Shown: positions 10,948 to 24,300, counted from the stretch's first letter. The stretch is 64,000 bases of DNA from Tubulanus polymorphus (GCF_964204645.1 NC_134026.1:29592650-29656649), one strand, 5' to 3'. The notes: generated by a model from the sequence alone, not told the origin. Program-made: numbers and translations.

Positions 10948-13900
10948 ATGTCATCAAGTCCGATCGGTATTTTGTGGACGATTTTGTCAATTATGGTTGC
11001 GGGCATCTGTTCGTTTGCGTTTATGCAGCCGTATTGGATACTGGAACCTGATAAATTAAACTGTTTCGGGGTACTGAACTATTGCGTTAAAGATCCTCGT
11101 TCACAGGACAAAGTGAGACAATTTTGTGGTTTTTACGGAGGTGTTTTTAACTATTTTTCTATACCGAGCACGTCTTGGAAAGCTACATGCGCATTGTTTG
11201 GAGGGGGTATCGCGCTCATGGGTTTAAGTTGTTTATTCTGTTTCTTCATGAATGTTGCTCCGAAAGCGCACGTCCGAAGACTGTCACTTATCAGTGGAAA
11301 CATACAAGTTTTAGCAGGTAAGACTAAAAAAACAACTCATTTTACAATCAAACAATTGAAACATTTTTAATCATTCATCGCGATTTGAGATTTCAAAGTA
11401 AAGAAAGACTCGATCAAACTAATAAGCAGTATCGTCATGACGACACAACACGGCATAAACGAATTATCCTTCGCCGATTTATGTTTTGTAAACTGTTTTT
11501 TATTTTGAAAATCTTCCCGCCGCGACAAATCAACGTTATCCGTGCTGGGTGAATACATCCTCATCACAGCGTCTACGTATGATGATATTGGATTTGCGTG
11601 ATTTAAAACACAAAAACAATTTGCTGATCGACATAGAATTCCGAGTGGACACAAAAACTGCACAAAAAGTTCACCCGACTGCCATAAATCAAAGGCTGAA
11701 AATAAGATTACAGTTGTTTATAACAGCTCCTCCTTCTCACACTTGGATTGATAATGGGCAGTGATAAATGCGAAATGGGAGAATCTATCTAATTAAAAAT
11801 ACAACATGCGACAAAGTGACGTCATGACCCTTATGTTACTCAATACACTGATCGAATGTAGATGTTAATGACTGGGTTATCAGTACAGAGGATTAGCCGC
11901 TAATCTGATGTCTGCAACTATCAACTTTTCAAGCTGCTGATGGCCCTGCACGCCTTCTGAGTCTAAATATGAAACGTACGACCAGTTCGAAATGAATTTT
12001 CTTTTTTTTCCCAGTTGGTATTTCTTCATTAATCGATCTTCCCGACTATTTTCATGCGCTTTTTTCAATATTTAACTAAAACAGTTTTTGTCCCCTTTTG
12101 AAATGGATAAACTGATGATTTACAGCGATAGACTCGCGTTTCAGACTCATTCAACCATTGGCGCCATGCTTGGCTGATTTAATCGTCCTATGCGACAGAT
12201 AAATGCTCAGTGATTACACAGATTTTGACAGATTACTCAGTCTTATCTGTGCCGGAATTTACCAGTCTTGGACAAGATTAATCGAAGAGATCTCAGCCCC
12301 TTGCCTGTCAGGGGTGGTGCCATTATACGTGCTTAGATTAATACCATTGACCAACGACCGTATTTCTCATTATGCATCCAACAATAAAATATATTTATAG
12401 AATTTATACACATATTGTCACAAATAACACACTTAGAATGTATGTTAATTACTAATGCATTAGTTGGTATTCTACACGTGTTTTTGTGGTGGTAGTTTTT
12501 ATTTGTAGGTGGTAGAGTTCTAATCAGCCGCGATTACCGGATGTTACGAAAGGTTTCGCGTCAAATTAGCTTTTACTACATCGCCATACCATTATACGTC
12601 CCTACGTCCCTAAGCCCGAGTAAAAAATCTGATCAACCATTCAGTACGTGCAATAGCCAATCTCTGCTAATACCTGTCATAAAAATCACAGCAAATAACA
12701 ACGGGAGATAATGACTGTTAAGAAAAAAGTAAACGAACGGGATGTGTTATTAGTTTTTCGAATTTTCTTTCCGATGACGACGTCGTCACTCTGATTTTTG
12801 AGTTATTCTTACAATCTGAACTTAGCGACTTCTACTGAAGATGTAGGATTCCGTATTAATCATCAGTCAGAGCTCAACATGTGAGGAGGGAAGAGAGATC
12901 TGATGAGATCGATGTGTCTCGCTATCCTCTCTTTCTACTCACTTCTCCTCTGGGATCAGTTCCTTTTGATGCCACCTGATGATTATATTGATTGATAATG
13001 TCGATATATTTTACCTAATTTAACATGTGACTCATGCGCTCTTGAATATCTGAGTCCATCCAACGCGACGTATTGAAATTCTGATGTCACTTTAAGGATT
13101 TACTGAAACATTTTTAATTAATGATATAGTCCTGGGAATAGAAAATTAATCCTGCGAGAAATTACATGTCATCGTTGTATGTATGACTTTTTAGACTAAC
13201 ATCTCATCGGATCGATAGAATTTCAAGACATTTTTGCTAGTAAAAGGTTGTGATAATCCATCCCACCTATGATTCAACAATGGGCGGGATCTGGGCCTGT
13301 CCGAAATACGACAACCAAGAACAATACATTAATTCTTTTTACATTCAGGATGTTCAAATCACCAAAACTAGATTTTATGAGAGGATTTTATATTTTTGCC
13401 TCTGCGACTTGAAGAATATACGTAAATGATTACGAAAATATCAGATAGATTTTATGAACTGTTGGTAACTAATCAACTACAGGAAAGACTGTTCATTCTC
13501 TCGACTTTATTGATAACATATGTGACCGATTCAGAAGCGCGAAGTAAGTGATATATCCAAGTGTTAATGAGATGTTAGGGTGGAACCTATCACGACGAGA
13601 TGCGTCGACTGTGGTCAGTTTGCGATGACTTTATTGACGATCGACTGTAACTTACTGATGACTCACATTTCTCGTCTGTTTGTCTGATTAACTGTTATTA
13701 ATATCATAAATCATTGTGTGAGTGTCAAACCACGTCGTATCCTCAGAGATTTCTCCGTCGTCCGTTTATTTGACTAAAAGATCCATTTGATGCCAAACAC
13801 CAAAAGAGTGGCAGGTATTCATCACGCCATAAACCATCATGAAAAACTTTGTTTGACCTTATCGTTCTTGAAAATAATTTTCTTTATGAATATTAGTAAA

Positions 13901-16680
13901 TTCTCGTTGGCAAAGACGTATTTTTCGAATATAATTATTGGAACAATTAAAACTTAGAATAAGCAAAATGTTGGAGGACAAGAATTTAGTCGAGTTCGTA
14001 TAAAAACCTCGATAAATTAGCATCGTACGATCATGAGGTGATCGTGAGGTGATCGTACTATCTCACTCGATTTGAAATGCAAAAATTGACATGCGAATGT
14101 TGTCGCTGAGATGGGAGTTTGTGTAATTAACTTGTGTCCGCTATAAATCAACTGATCCGTGTAAAAGACTGATCAACTGTATAATCTAGACAGTTTCAAA
14201 CTGAGTCATTTCAAATGGTTTAATGTCCTCGCGACCCCTCCAACAGCAACTTTGCGCTGAAACGTTTCTACCACGTCATTTTACCATTAGGAATCCCTGG
14301 CGCACCATTTTTGGACGGAGTAACGGAATTTGGAGAGCCATTCATATGTAAATGTGGTTAGATTAACCGACCAATGAGCGGAAATTCAACACATGTTGCG
14401 TGAATCGTTACCCGCGCAACGATGATTCAGCACAAAGTCACCAAGTCATAAACTAATGATAAATTACTTTAAAAACCGTGAAGCCAACAGCTTGCAGGGC
14501 ACGTAATTTGTGCTTTTAAAAACCTGTCTTTGACAAGTTCTGATCACACGGCGCTATGAAATATATCTGCGTCACAAAACGCCGCGGTATGACGCGTCTC
14601 TATCGAGAGCAACAGCATCTGATGAAATTGAGTGAAAAATCGAGAAATGCCACATGAAAACATGCAAACGTTTTTTGCCGGTTTCAGCTGAAATAACGAA
14701 GCTTAATCGCGAAAATAAAGAGCGATGCTTGTTGCGCATAAGCGAGAATTCGTTTGAAGTTAGAATTAGTTTTTCGATGTTAAACCAACTAAATAATACG
14801 TATCGACCAATGAAGCACTTGCAACTACAGTAGCTGAACCAGAAACTAAATGCAATAACCATATTTATCACGCATCCCTTCCGCTTGCTCTAACTGCGCG
14901 ACTCTATTTTTTTCGATAGAACATGTTATTCAGTGTTCCCTGTACAAGAAGTACGTAATATAAACCCGAGATTGGACCTCATTTACAACACCTAGGATTA
15001 TCATCTATCAACACTTTATTATCATTATCACCATTTTTATCATCTTTTACTAGTTTATTTCCCCATGATTTTTATACCGAATAGTTTTTTTCGCTCGTTT
15101 TCAGTCTGTAGCGGAACAGCATCATTTGGGCTTTGCTGGACTCGGCTATTTTGTACATGTTCATATCAATGCCAATAAAGACTATTGTATTGTATTGAAT
15201 CGTTACATAAAACTCGACCACGAAGCGTCAAAATGTATTGTATATTTTTCATTCATGACATAGAGTTTTATTCATATGCTTTTCAAGTATAAATGCGGAT
15301 ATGCATTAATTGTATTAGAATGTATTCCGGATGCTTAGTCATTATCAGTGTTTGAGTAGTTTTTTCAACTCCATTATTTCATGAGTCATAATTTGACTAC
15401 GATCCTTGAAACAATAGAATTCTGTAATAAGCATTGTGTTACTTTTATCATATCGGTCGCATCGCGCTCGTAAAACAGTTGTGGATAACGGTTCGAAAAT
15501 ACGCTGTAGAAAGTACAGAGATATCGACACTTGTTCAACCGTACCATTTTCAGGGTTCTTCACTATCGGTGTTCGATTCTGGTTATATACAATACGACAA
15601 TATTCATCATTACTAGTTACCCGACCCCGATACTGAGTGGCAAAGAGCAATATCTCTGCGAGCATTACAGAACGCTAAACATGCCACAAATTGACTTATC
15701 GTGTTCGGCAAATACCAAACAATCTCCATCTGGCAACTAATTTCCTCGCAGTTTTTCGGTTTTATAACAGCTACACCGAAACTGACACTTTCACGTTTTA
15801 TCCACATTTTCTATCAATTGAATACTATATTGGATTAACACATAGCGCCATTGACTAATGGAATCATTCTTTATTAATTTGAAGAAATATGAACCAACAC
15901 TGGCGTACGTTCAATTTTCTTAGTTATAGTTATGTATACATTAAACTCAAACGGGTAAGATTTTGCTTCTCTTTGGCGCTAAACACCAAAACCAACAATA
16001 CAAAGGTTGCAACAAATATACGTTTACCATGATCAGACTCATGTAATGTTTATATGTAGATTGGTTCGTAATCAAAATCAAATCGGCGTAAAATTAAGTT
16101 ATCATTTGATTAACTAATCTTTCTAGTGTGCGGGTTTTTTTTTCACCTCGGGGAAATTATCATTTATCGATGACCGCAAATCTGAGGGTCAACATCTCTT
16201 TCCACAGACGGTTGGTGTACTGTTACTTCCGTTTTAATTACCGTCTGCGAGGGTAAAGTTTGGTCACGTGTCACGCGGGCCAATCGATTGATTGACAGGG
16301 GCTGAATATACATTGAATCATTACGTTTTGCCATTTGTACAACAGTTCTGACCGATTCGTGAATTTCTTCTTCATATGTACACTACAAATGAGTAAAATT
16401 TGATTAAAGAATTTATGATGCTTTCGATTCTTGTTTTGCAGTAGCGTCACTGATTACTGGATTGGTAGTATACCCACTAGGTATGAAATCGCCGTTGATA
16501 CGTCACTATTGCTACGGAGCTGACTCGTTTGATCCCGGAACCTGCCAGGTCGGATGGGGCTATATGCTCGGTATAATGGGCACTGGACTATCGATATTTT
16601 GTCCAATCATGGCCCATTATGTCGATGTGAAAGTCCACGATGAAAACCCAGTGATTGTGACTCCTGTTACTTTTGTTTAA
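10948..16680 (+). CDS. LHFPL-family tetraspan membrane protein (202 aa, two exons)
   Basis: Exon 1 is 10948-11317 and exon 2 is 16442-16680; donor GCAG|GTAAGA and acceptor TTTTGCAG join in frame (phase 1). Four membrane segments are visible: about 7-25, 79-103, 111-135 and 158-180. The first extracellular loop carries the family's QPYW motif (27-30) and paired cysteines at 39, 46 and 60. The second half has VVYPLG, a Cys-bearing loop, and CQVGWGYMLGI, which match the LHFPL (lipoma HMGIC fusion partner-like) family pattern. Members are small membrane proteins related to claudins; vertebrate ones associate with mechanotransduction or GABA-A receptor complexes. The length matches the family (about 200-220). 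Which LHFPL subgroup it belongs to is not resolved. Confidence 0.85.
11367..11663 (-). CDS. Possible small tail-anchored protein ORF inside the LHFPL intron (98 aa)
   Basis: This minus-strand ORF begins 50 bp past LHFPL exon 1. It encodes a polar stretch with a basic patch followed by a hydrophobic segment CCVVMTILLISLIESFFTL near the C-terminus, as in tail-anchored membrane proteins. No family is recognised, no splice partner is certain, and an ORF of this size can occur by chance, so it is listed only as a candidate. Confidence 0.15.
   Translation of the reverse strand: MQFLCPLGILCRSANCFCVLNHANPISSYVDAVMRMYSPSTDNVDLSRREDFQNKKQFTKHKSAKDNSFMPCCVVMTILLISLIESFFTLKSQIAMND
15345..15665 (-). CDS. 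Hypothetical nested ORF in the LHFPL intron (106 aa)
   Basis: A 106-codon minus-strand ORF with a protein-like composition and no low-complexity bias. It contains LYFLQRIFEPLSTTVLRARC and ends in a lysine/leucine-rich helix MELKKLLKH. An AATAAA on the minus strand lies about 75 bp past the stop (near 15266-15271). No family is recognised and there is no sign of splicing. It could be a chance ORF or part of an old retroposed copy. Confidence 0.22.
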   Translation of the reverse strand: MLAEILLFATQYRGRVTSNDEYCRIVYNQNRTPIVKNPENGTVEQVSISLYFLQRIFEPLSTTVLRARCDRYDKSNTMLITEFYCFKDRSQIMTHEIMELKKLLKH

Positions 16681-17271
16681 TCCCTTCAAATATTTTCCAA
16701 CTAAAAAGAATCCGGTGTTTGTGGGTTGTATATTGAAGATTTTACCCGCAAAACCAACAAGAATTATATCGGAGAATGAATGAAGATTATTTTGGCAGAA
16801 TAATCACGGATGGCTAGGTGCAGGTATAACCCTAGGGCTAGACCAGTCATTACACATTGAATCGTCTAGTCGCAGCACTGATGTCACCACGGTACCGGTA
16901 CGTACTATTGATGCAGAATTGATCAGAGAAATTACTGATGAAAGGAACAGTATATCCCGCGGGAATGTTTTTCCTATGATCTTATTGACCGCTGTTTATT
17001 ACTGACCACATAAAACAACTATTAACATTGAACGCGTACCACGAGATTTGCCATTGAGAGCAATGGAGGACTACTCCCTAAAGGGGCATAATGGATTTCT
17101 TGATTGAAGGAACCGTGAGTCCTTATACAATTATTTATAAATGAATCACATATTCATCAAAATATCACAAATTTTCATTTTTATGATTATTTCAGTTACA
17201 ATGACCCAACCGTTTACTTCTATGTATATATAAATATACATATATTTATATATACACACATATATTTATAT

Positions 17272-17612
17272 CCATCCTCCCTCTGCAGGGACTCGAACCT
17301 GATGGCATCGCTACACTCAGCCACGGCACGAACCCCTGCCATAGACGACCATGTGCGCAGTTACATGCGCACTATCCGAACGAAAACTGGCGGCACCAAT
17401 CAGATTGCTCGTTGTATAATCGGTGAGGCAAATTTCGAGGAGGAACTATAAATGGGAAAACCCGGGCTAAAATAAAACGGGATTTCTGATTGGCTAAAAA
17501 TCACATCATCTGAACTGCGCATGTATCTGTGCACATGGTCGATTGTGGCAGGGTTTCGTGCCGTGGTAATCTCGATGCCATCAGGTTCGAATCCCTGCCG
17601 GGGGAGGATGTT
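17272..17612. mobile_element. Fold-back element with about 95-bp inverted arms
   Basis: The segment 17272-17370 is repeated in reverse complement at about 17512-17612, with a roughly 140-bp spacer. Both arms hold GATGGCATCG, CACGGCACGAA and CCATGTG in matching order, and the right arm carries GGTTCGAATCC, a perfect Pol III B-box; the left arm has GGTTCGAGTCC in reverse. A solo arm-like copy lies near 46085-46145. This is the look of a nonautonomous fold-back transposon whose arms may derive from a tRNA-like sequence. The element sits beside an AT microsatellite. Confidence 0.7.
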
Positions 17613-17824
17613 TTATATCGCAAATGCCTTAAACTGACAAAGTACGTGCAATGTGGATTTCAGTCGAAAAAAAGATTGGATCACGTCTTGCGTAATTCTC
17701 ATCAAGACTGTGACTTGTACATAGATTGTGTCATATCTATCTTAAACGGAGGTTTTTCACTGACGTCTTGCGTATTGCTGGCACATGTGCGTCATATTGG
17801 CCGTATGATGTCTAGTAAATGATT

Positions 17825-17955
17825 GTAGGAAAAATGCCACCGGTAAAATACCACCAGAAAAAATGCCACCGATTGAATTCACCAATGATTTCCCTGGTGG
17901 CATTTTTTCCTACTTTACAAAAAATGGCATTTTTTATCAGTGGCATTTTTTCCAT
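17825..17955. repeat. Short fold-back repeat rich in AAAAATGCCACC
   Basis: An arm at 17825-17841 pairs with 17896-17913 with a single-base length difference in the A/T run. Further copies of AAAAATGCCACC or its complement lie between and after (near 17859-17870 and 17925-17953), so the block is a cluster of direct and inverted copies of one 15-20 bp motif. Confidence 0.7.
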
Positions 17956-19341
17956 ATACCTAAGTGAATAACCTATGTCTGTTGTCCTCGTCTGAAAGTT
18001 GTCGAACAATGCTTCCAATGTTGTGTGTAATTGAGCGATAAATTATGATAAATCACGTCAAAATATTTTATCAAATGTGTAGTTTTAGATACTGATAGCA
18101 ACATTTCAACTGTTATTATCAAACGCTCTTGTAAACTCTGTGTATTTCATTCGTATCTTATATACGTTTTGTGTATGACGCATATACAAGAAATCTATAC
18201 TTCAAAATATGAGTTCCTTTCATGTATTTTTTTTTTTGGTATTGTAATAAGTGTTCACATGACGAGGTGTTAAACATTTTCTACTGTTATTTTAAATTAA
18301 CGCCACAAATCAAATACTCAACTGATAAAACGTTACGTTCATGTCATCGTACCATTCTTGCCTGTCGATCTCAGCTCCGATGCCTTATTCACCCTATAAG
18401 ATTCTTCTCATTGTGTTTTTGTTTTTATTCATGACATATACAGTTTTAGATGGAGAGTTTTTGCATCTGATTTTTTACAGTTGCGCCAATTTTTTCATAT
18501 TTCATAAATCAGGTGCCATGCTGTATATCGTGAAATATAAGACCACTCTTGCAGCATGTTTGTAAGCAATATATATGTAAATTTATGAAAATATTGCATT
18601 GTATATGAAATATAATTTACTATAGAATGTGCCTCAGATACGTACTCACTTAAGCAACAACAAGTCCACGCGTGTTTTTGATAATCATTTTACTGAAAAT
18701 GCAAGTAGTGTACTCTTGATAATATGTAGGTATTTTGATAAATCAATATTTTTCTCCATTTTTTGGAGTTGAATTTGATAAAATAACTTTCAAGATATAA
18801 TCATGACGTATATATTTACTATGTGTACCGTGTATAACATCAAGGCGAATCTTGTTCAATCAAAATGCATTCATCCATCGCATATCATTTTCCATGAAGA
18901 ATATCTCAGAATTTTTATGAATTACAATGCAATAACTAAGTACATATAGATGTATCTATAATCTTACGTTATAACATTTTTCAGTATGTATTTGATATAA
19001 TATTTGTAAATATAAATGTAGTTTGTGAATTAGGATCTATCGGCATTTCTGTAGTCAGTGAAACAACAATTATCTTAATTCGGTAATGTATGTGTTAGTT
19101 GAATAGCAATAGAATACTTCCTTTTTGTAAGAAAATGAATACAATCATTTGCATTTGTTGGTTGTGAACTAGAAAAGGTTTGGTAAAATATGAGAAAACA
19201 TTGTCAACGAAAATGCAATTTTTCTTGAGGAAATGACGTCATTGCTAAGGTGACAAGGTGACGTAAACGATTGATGACTGATCAAAACACATTCCTAGAG
19301 TCGCGATAATTAATCGTGGTATTACTTGCTGCATTATTATG

Positions 19342-19475
19342 TAATCCTGAAATAATCGATGGCAGATCTGGATTATTCCCTGGATTACTGGATCTACACA
19401 CAAATCTGGTTGAGCCACCAGAGTCGTGACACATCACTGCTGCACGATGATCGGTCCTATCACCGGCTGGGATTA
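19342..19475. promoter_or_regulatory. Cluster of four Otx/K50-homeodomain sites
   Basis: TAATCC at 19342-19347 and its complement GGATTA at 19370-19375, 19382-19387 and 19470-19475 fall within 134 bp. Otx, Pitx and Goosecoid-type homeodomains bind this sequence. A neighbouring TAATTA-like tract lies near 19308. Chance alone would give well under one such site in this length. Enhancer function is inferred only. Confidence 0.35.
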
Positions 19476-21368
19476 TTGAAGAAGTTAGGCCGATAATTAT
19501 TGAATAACCTTGTGAATCATATCATTATAAAGGCCAACGCTTTTTTCGTCTCGCATTTACTTCATTGAAGCACTAGAACTACTAAGCCCGTGATTTATAT
19601 ACCCCTAACCCCATCCTCTGCATTCGCGACTGTCAAAAATTGTATTCAACCCATTTTATCGAGAAAGAAGCGAAAGGAAAAATGGACAGATCCGACTGAA
19701 AGAGCAAGACAGCTCAGGTCTCTGGGGAAGGTGTTATGAATTAATTATTGAAGGAGATATGGTTATTTTACGGTCTAGTAACATCGCAATATGATTCATA
19801 ACTCTAGGGAGGCGATACCTCTCCTATAACTCATAAACTGTCTCCATCCAAGCCTTAAGTGATTCTTTACTGTAGATTCGTCAAAGATTTATCGTAGAAG
19901 TTTGGAACATCTAAGCCTGGCGCGGTCGAAAACGAACACACAAATATATCGGGGGAGATATTTGAATGAGCGATCATATAAAAAAGGAGCATGATCATTG
20001 TGTCATCTACGTTTATTTCAATTAAATTGCTTTAAATCTTTTAATTATTCTTCCACGGCACCCGGAATTTCCATTATTGAGTCCGCATCAGCAATAGATT
20101 AACCATATTTAGGTGATGAGAGGTGGTGATGATTTACAGTTCGTGGCTCGAGTCGAGCGCAATATTCGTTTAGAACCCGAGGCGTGATCACCAGTCGTTT
20201 GGGGTCCAATGATATTTTCAATCACCAACACCTACCCGATAGACATTTCCATAATTTCAATTAAACTTGAAGACAGATTAAGCCGCGGGATGCCGGGTGA
20301 TGGGTCTGATACGTGACTAGCAGCTACACACACATCTATCCTCCCGTTACGGTTAACACCTCTAAAACTGACGTCATCTCGCCGTTAAGCGACCATCCGT
20401 CAAAACCACTTGTAAAACTTGCTGACTCACTTGCTCAGGAGCGCGTTTACGTGAAACCATACATCAAATTACATGGGTAAATCGCTCCCTAGTGGTATAC
20501 GCCGTGTGCATCTTAAAACAACATCAAACTAACATTTATTAGCCCCCAGTTTAATAGCTCAATTTGTCGCTTCGGGGAATTATTATCAACTAAAGAAATG
20601 GCTATGCGTTATAAAGTTCTCCCACAGAATAAAACTCACACATACCGGCAACAATCATACGTCGAGCACCGAAAGTGGAAGCCAAATTCAATCTCATTGA
20701 AAGCCCAACTATGAATATGTCTATAGATTTCCAGCTTTGATCTTTTGTACACGGCGGGCACTGATACTACTGATTCGTTTGGATTCCGAGGACGGGCAGG
20801 GCGGGTTGTCCTTCACCAAGAACTTTTTGGGTAGCCTACACTAGAATCGGGAGATTACTGGAAACAGACCACTGCCAGGCTGGGGTGAAGGTGTCCCCAC
20901 CTCGAAGGCCGGGGATTAATGACAAGTCCGGACGGGTCGGTGTTGGTGGCCGGAGGAGTCAAAATAAGATATTCTAACTATGTGTGTAAATTCCTGACAG
21001 TATTGGTTTTGAGTCTAAGATATTTTCAGGCGTTTTCGTATAACACGCCTTAACCAGGATGTGCTGCCATCTGCAATAAGGAAGAATAAAGAAAGTTTGA
21101 ATTTCGTAATTATCCATACGCGCTTTGAAATGTAGTTCGTAACTGGAAGCCCAAATAAATGCTACAGTAATATCTATAGAAGCGATCAAGATTATTCGAA
21201 CTTAGTTTATTGTTTGCCATAAAATTTGAATTCAATAGAATAGCAGAATATTATGAATTAACTGATGTCAAGGCGCAGGAACAATTGTTTACATGTGGTG
21301 TTGTTAGGTCACAGCTGTTGTGTGATTTATTTTTTTTCATTAAAATATTTTATTTTGGATTACAAATT

Positions 21369-24300
21369 ATGATCGAAGATGCGGATTACATCACAGGTTC
21401 GTTTTGATCGTATATCCATAGACCGAGACTGGAAGTTCATCGATACCTGCTTCGACTTCGAAAATTCGAGTCGTTCGTTCGGAGTTGACGTTCTTCCGTT
21501 GGCTTGCATCTCATCTTGAAATTCACCCAATTTCCGCCCTTCTCTTCATTCATCTCGATCTCATCGCTCGACATCGGCGTTGAGACAAGTATAAAAATAT
21601 GTAAATGAAATCATTAATTTTCTAGTTGTTGAGAGCCAAATCAGGCACAGCACCGCTTCACTCAGTCAGTTTTGTTGATTTGAAAAATCTTTCAATTGGT
21701 AAGCGTCCATCCATCATTGTCAGAAATCAAAACTGTTGTCACAATAGATCATCATAATCATAATATTGATGAATTACTGTGAACATTTTTTGCAGCTGTC
21801 ATTGAGAAATTAGAACTATGTCCAAAGTTAGAAAGCTTAATTCTAAGAGGAAATGATATTGAATCAGTGATAAATTTGGAGCAAAGTCATCATCTTTGGA
21901 CTCTGGATCTAACTAACAACAAGGTTTGTTTTCCAATCAAATCTAAGCATGACTGTTTTTGTTTAGACCTAAATGAAATGGACAAAAATGCTTTATTTCA
22001 GTATTTTGGTAAAGTTTTTTTCCCTTGTAGCCACTACTATACTGCGCACAGAAGGCCTACTTTTGATTTTTTATGAGAGCACCTTTAATATTCTATAGTT
22101 GTTGGTTCTGCGTTCTGATAAATGACAGGAACTTCGTGACACAAGATTTGTTGTTTGTTATACATGACTGATATATGTAAAATACAATACTAGAAAAATG
22201 CCTGAAGCATGAGTATTATTAACCATGGGAAATAGAGCTATAGACCCTGAGAGCGAGTTCTCTATTTACATACTAGATTAGACTTTATAGAAATTTTAAC
22301 TGGGCTTTATACTTGCATTGATTTCTTTCTCTGAAAAGTAAATTCGTGTTACACCCTTTTATTTGTCCAAGATTTAACAGATCATGAAATATACTGAACA
22401 TATTTTTTAAGGTAAAAAGTTTAGACGGACTATCCAGATTCGTCGCTTTCGGGACACTGGTTCTATCTCACAATGCTTTAGACTGGCCAGAACTTGCCAA
22501 ATTAAGACACATGCACATATTACATTTGAGTCTTGTTGGAAATCCACAACTTGAAAATGATCCACATTGTAAGTAGTGTTGTGAGAAGTTACAGTCTGAT
22601 GTTACTGCCCTAAAAACCTTGAGAAATAAAAGATGAATACATTTTCAGATCGAATGCATGTTATTGATTGTTTACCACATTTATGGATGTTAGATGGTGG
22701 TATCATTACATGTAGGTCAATCATTAAATGAGTCTTGAAATTTAAAGCACCTTCAGCACTACCTGGGCTGTATATATTTGATATCTGTATATCTTGCAGC
22801 CAAAGAAAGGTTACAAGTTGAACAGTTTTTTGAAGATACTGAATTTTCTGAACATCCAGTTGTAAGTTCTTAGCCTGTAACAACTGAAGTACCTTTTTCA
22901 ATGTAGTTGAAAAATATATTTATTTGCATCATATTTTAGTATATTTTCTCTATTCTTTTTATATCTTTATAGAGACACAAATTCCCAAAGGATATATTTA
23001 TTCCTTCTTCATTACAAAATATCCATGTGAAAGGTATCTATGGTAAAAATGCAACTGAACTTCTCAGAAGATTTCCAACAAACGGACCTCAAAACATAGG
23101 TAGTTAACAAATGAATAGATCTAAAGATTAATTCATAGATTTCTGAGATTCTTACTAGGCTATGTCCACCATGATTTCTGTTTTCTTATAGAAATGGATG
23201 TTCGTCATTTAAAGTACATATCCAGTCATATTCAGGGATTTCTCGAACAAGAAGAATCCAACAGAAAAAGGTGGACATCAATCAATCCTTGAGATCTCTA
23301 TTCAATAAAAACATGCCTTGATTAATGCTCAATATATCTGGTGATTTTAGGAAGAATCGACTAGGAATTTTAGGGAGAAATTATGGGTTTATAGATGAAT
23401 TACTAGGTGGACGTGAAGATGACAAGGAAAGAGGCAACGTTTTTCTCATTTTACTTGTTGCATCACTAGAATTTTTTATCCCAGTTCATTTGATGAAGAA
23501 AACCCTTGAAGTTTGTCGTTTGACTAAAATAGGGTAAGCTTCTTAACAACACCACAAAACTGTCAGTCTCAAATTATATTCAGTCAAAGCATAAGCTGAT
23601 CTTCTAATTTCTAGTGATGTTGAGACTATGGATATATTCCTGTTACCAAAGGATATACGATGTACTCTGATCTGTATTTTACTGAGTGGTGCTAAAATTG
23701 ACCAGGATAAGGGAGAGGTAAGAGATAATACCTTTGCACTAAAATCACATTTAAATCATAATTTTGAATTAATTGGTTTTTATTTTATTTTAGGAGGGTG
23801 GCTTGTATAACCGGTTGTATTTAAGTTTATACTATCTTATGCAAGAAATCGTTAAACTTCAAATATCTTCACATCAGTCGTCCAAAAAAATTAAGAAAAC
23901 TACGAAATCTCAGGCGTAAGTGTCAAATCAGAAAGAGTTATCAGTCCGTGAATGGAAGTAAGTTTCTGAAATTAACAGTAATTTTGCATTAAAGAACTCA
24001 AGATTGTCGCAGTTTGTTAGCGTCTGAGGTTGTACAGTTGTTCTGCATTGTACCGGAGTTCTTCGAATACTTGGATAAAGATTTAGGTATAATGAATATG
24101 ATCGCTTCAGCTGCAGGAGATGTGTCTGTAATGGTCAGGTTACATCAAATATTTGATCATCTCAGTTCACACAAGGTCAGTAGAAGAGACTGAATTCGTA
24201 CGTAGCATTTAGACATTCATCGATCGATTTACTATTGAATATTTTCAGGAAGACGCAAAATCCCTTCGAGAAGAGATGTCTCAGTTATTGCATAACGTAG

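Larger units (their letters stand above)
11318..16441 (+). other. Large intron of the LHFPL-like gene
   Basis: This 5.1 kb intron is AT-rich. It holds two small minus-strand ORFs that might be nested genes (near 11367-11663 and 15345-15665), a short palindrome at 14025-14059 made of GTACGATCA and TGATCGTAC arms, and around 15100-15190 a stretch ending in AATAAA and TATTG repeats that resembles a retroposon 3' end. Nothing else is recognisable. Confidence 0.6.
16681..21368. other. Gene-poor intergenic region between the LHFPL-like and LRR genes
   Basis: About 4.7 kb without a supported gene. It begins with the LHFPL 3' UTR and includes an AT microsatellite (about 17220-17272), two fold-back elements (17272-17612 and 17825-17955) and a cluster of GGATTA/TAATCC sites at 19342-19475. 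A GC-richer patch near 20750-20960 is of unknown nature. The end should carry the LRR-gene promoter. Confidence 0.55.

Noticed and set aside
15100-15190. Retroposon 3' end with AATAAAGACTATTGTATTG
   Set aside because: The tail looks right but no coding remnant or shared core was found, so it was only mentioned in the intron entry.
17529-17822. 97-codon plus-strand ORF beginning MHMVDCGRVSC
   Set aside because: It starts inside the right arm of the fold-back element and reads on through non-gene DNA; no family and no splice context.
20750-20960. GC-rich patch as a structural RNA or CpG promoter
   Set aside because: No recognisable RNA motif, ORF or TATA; only composition differs.
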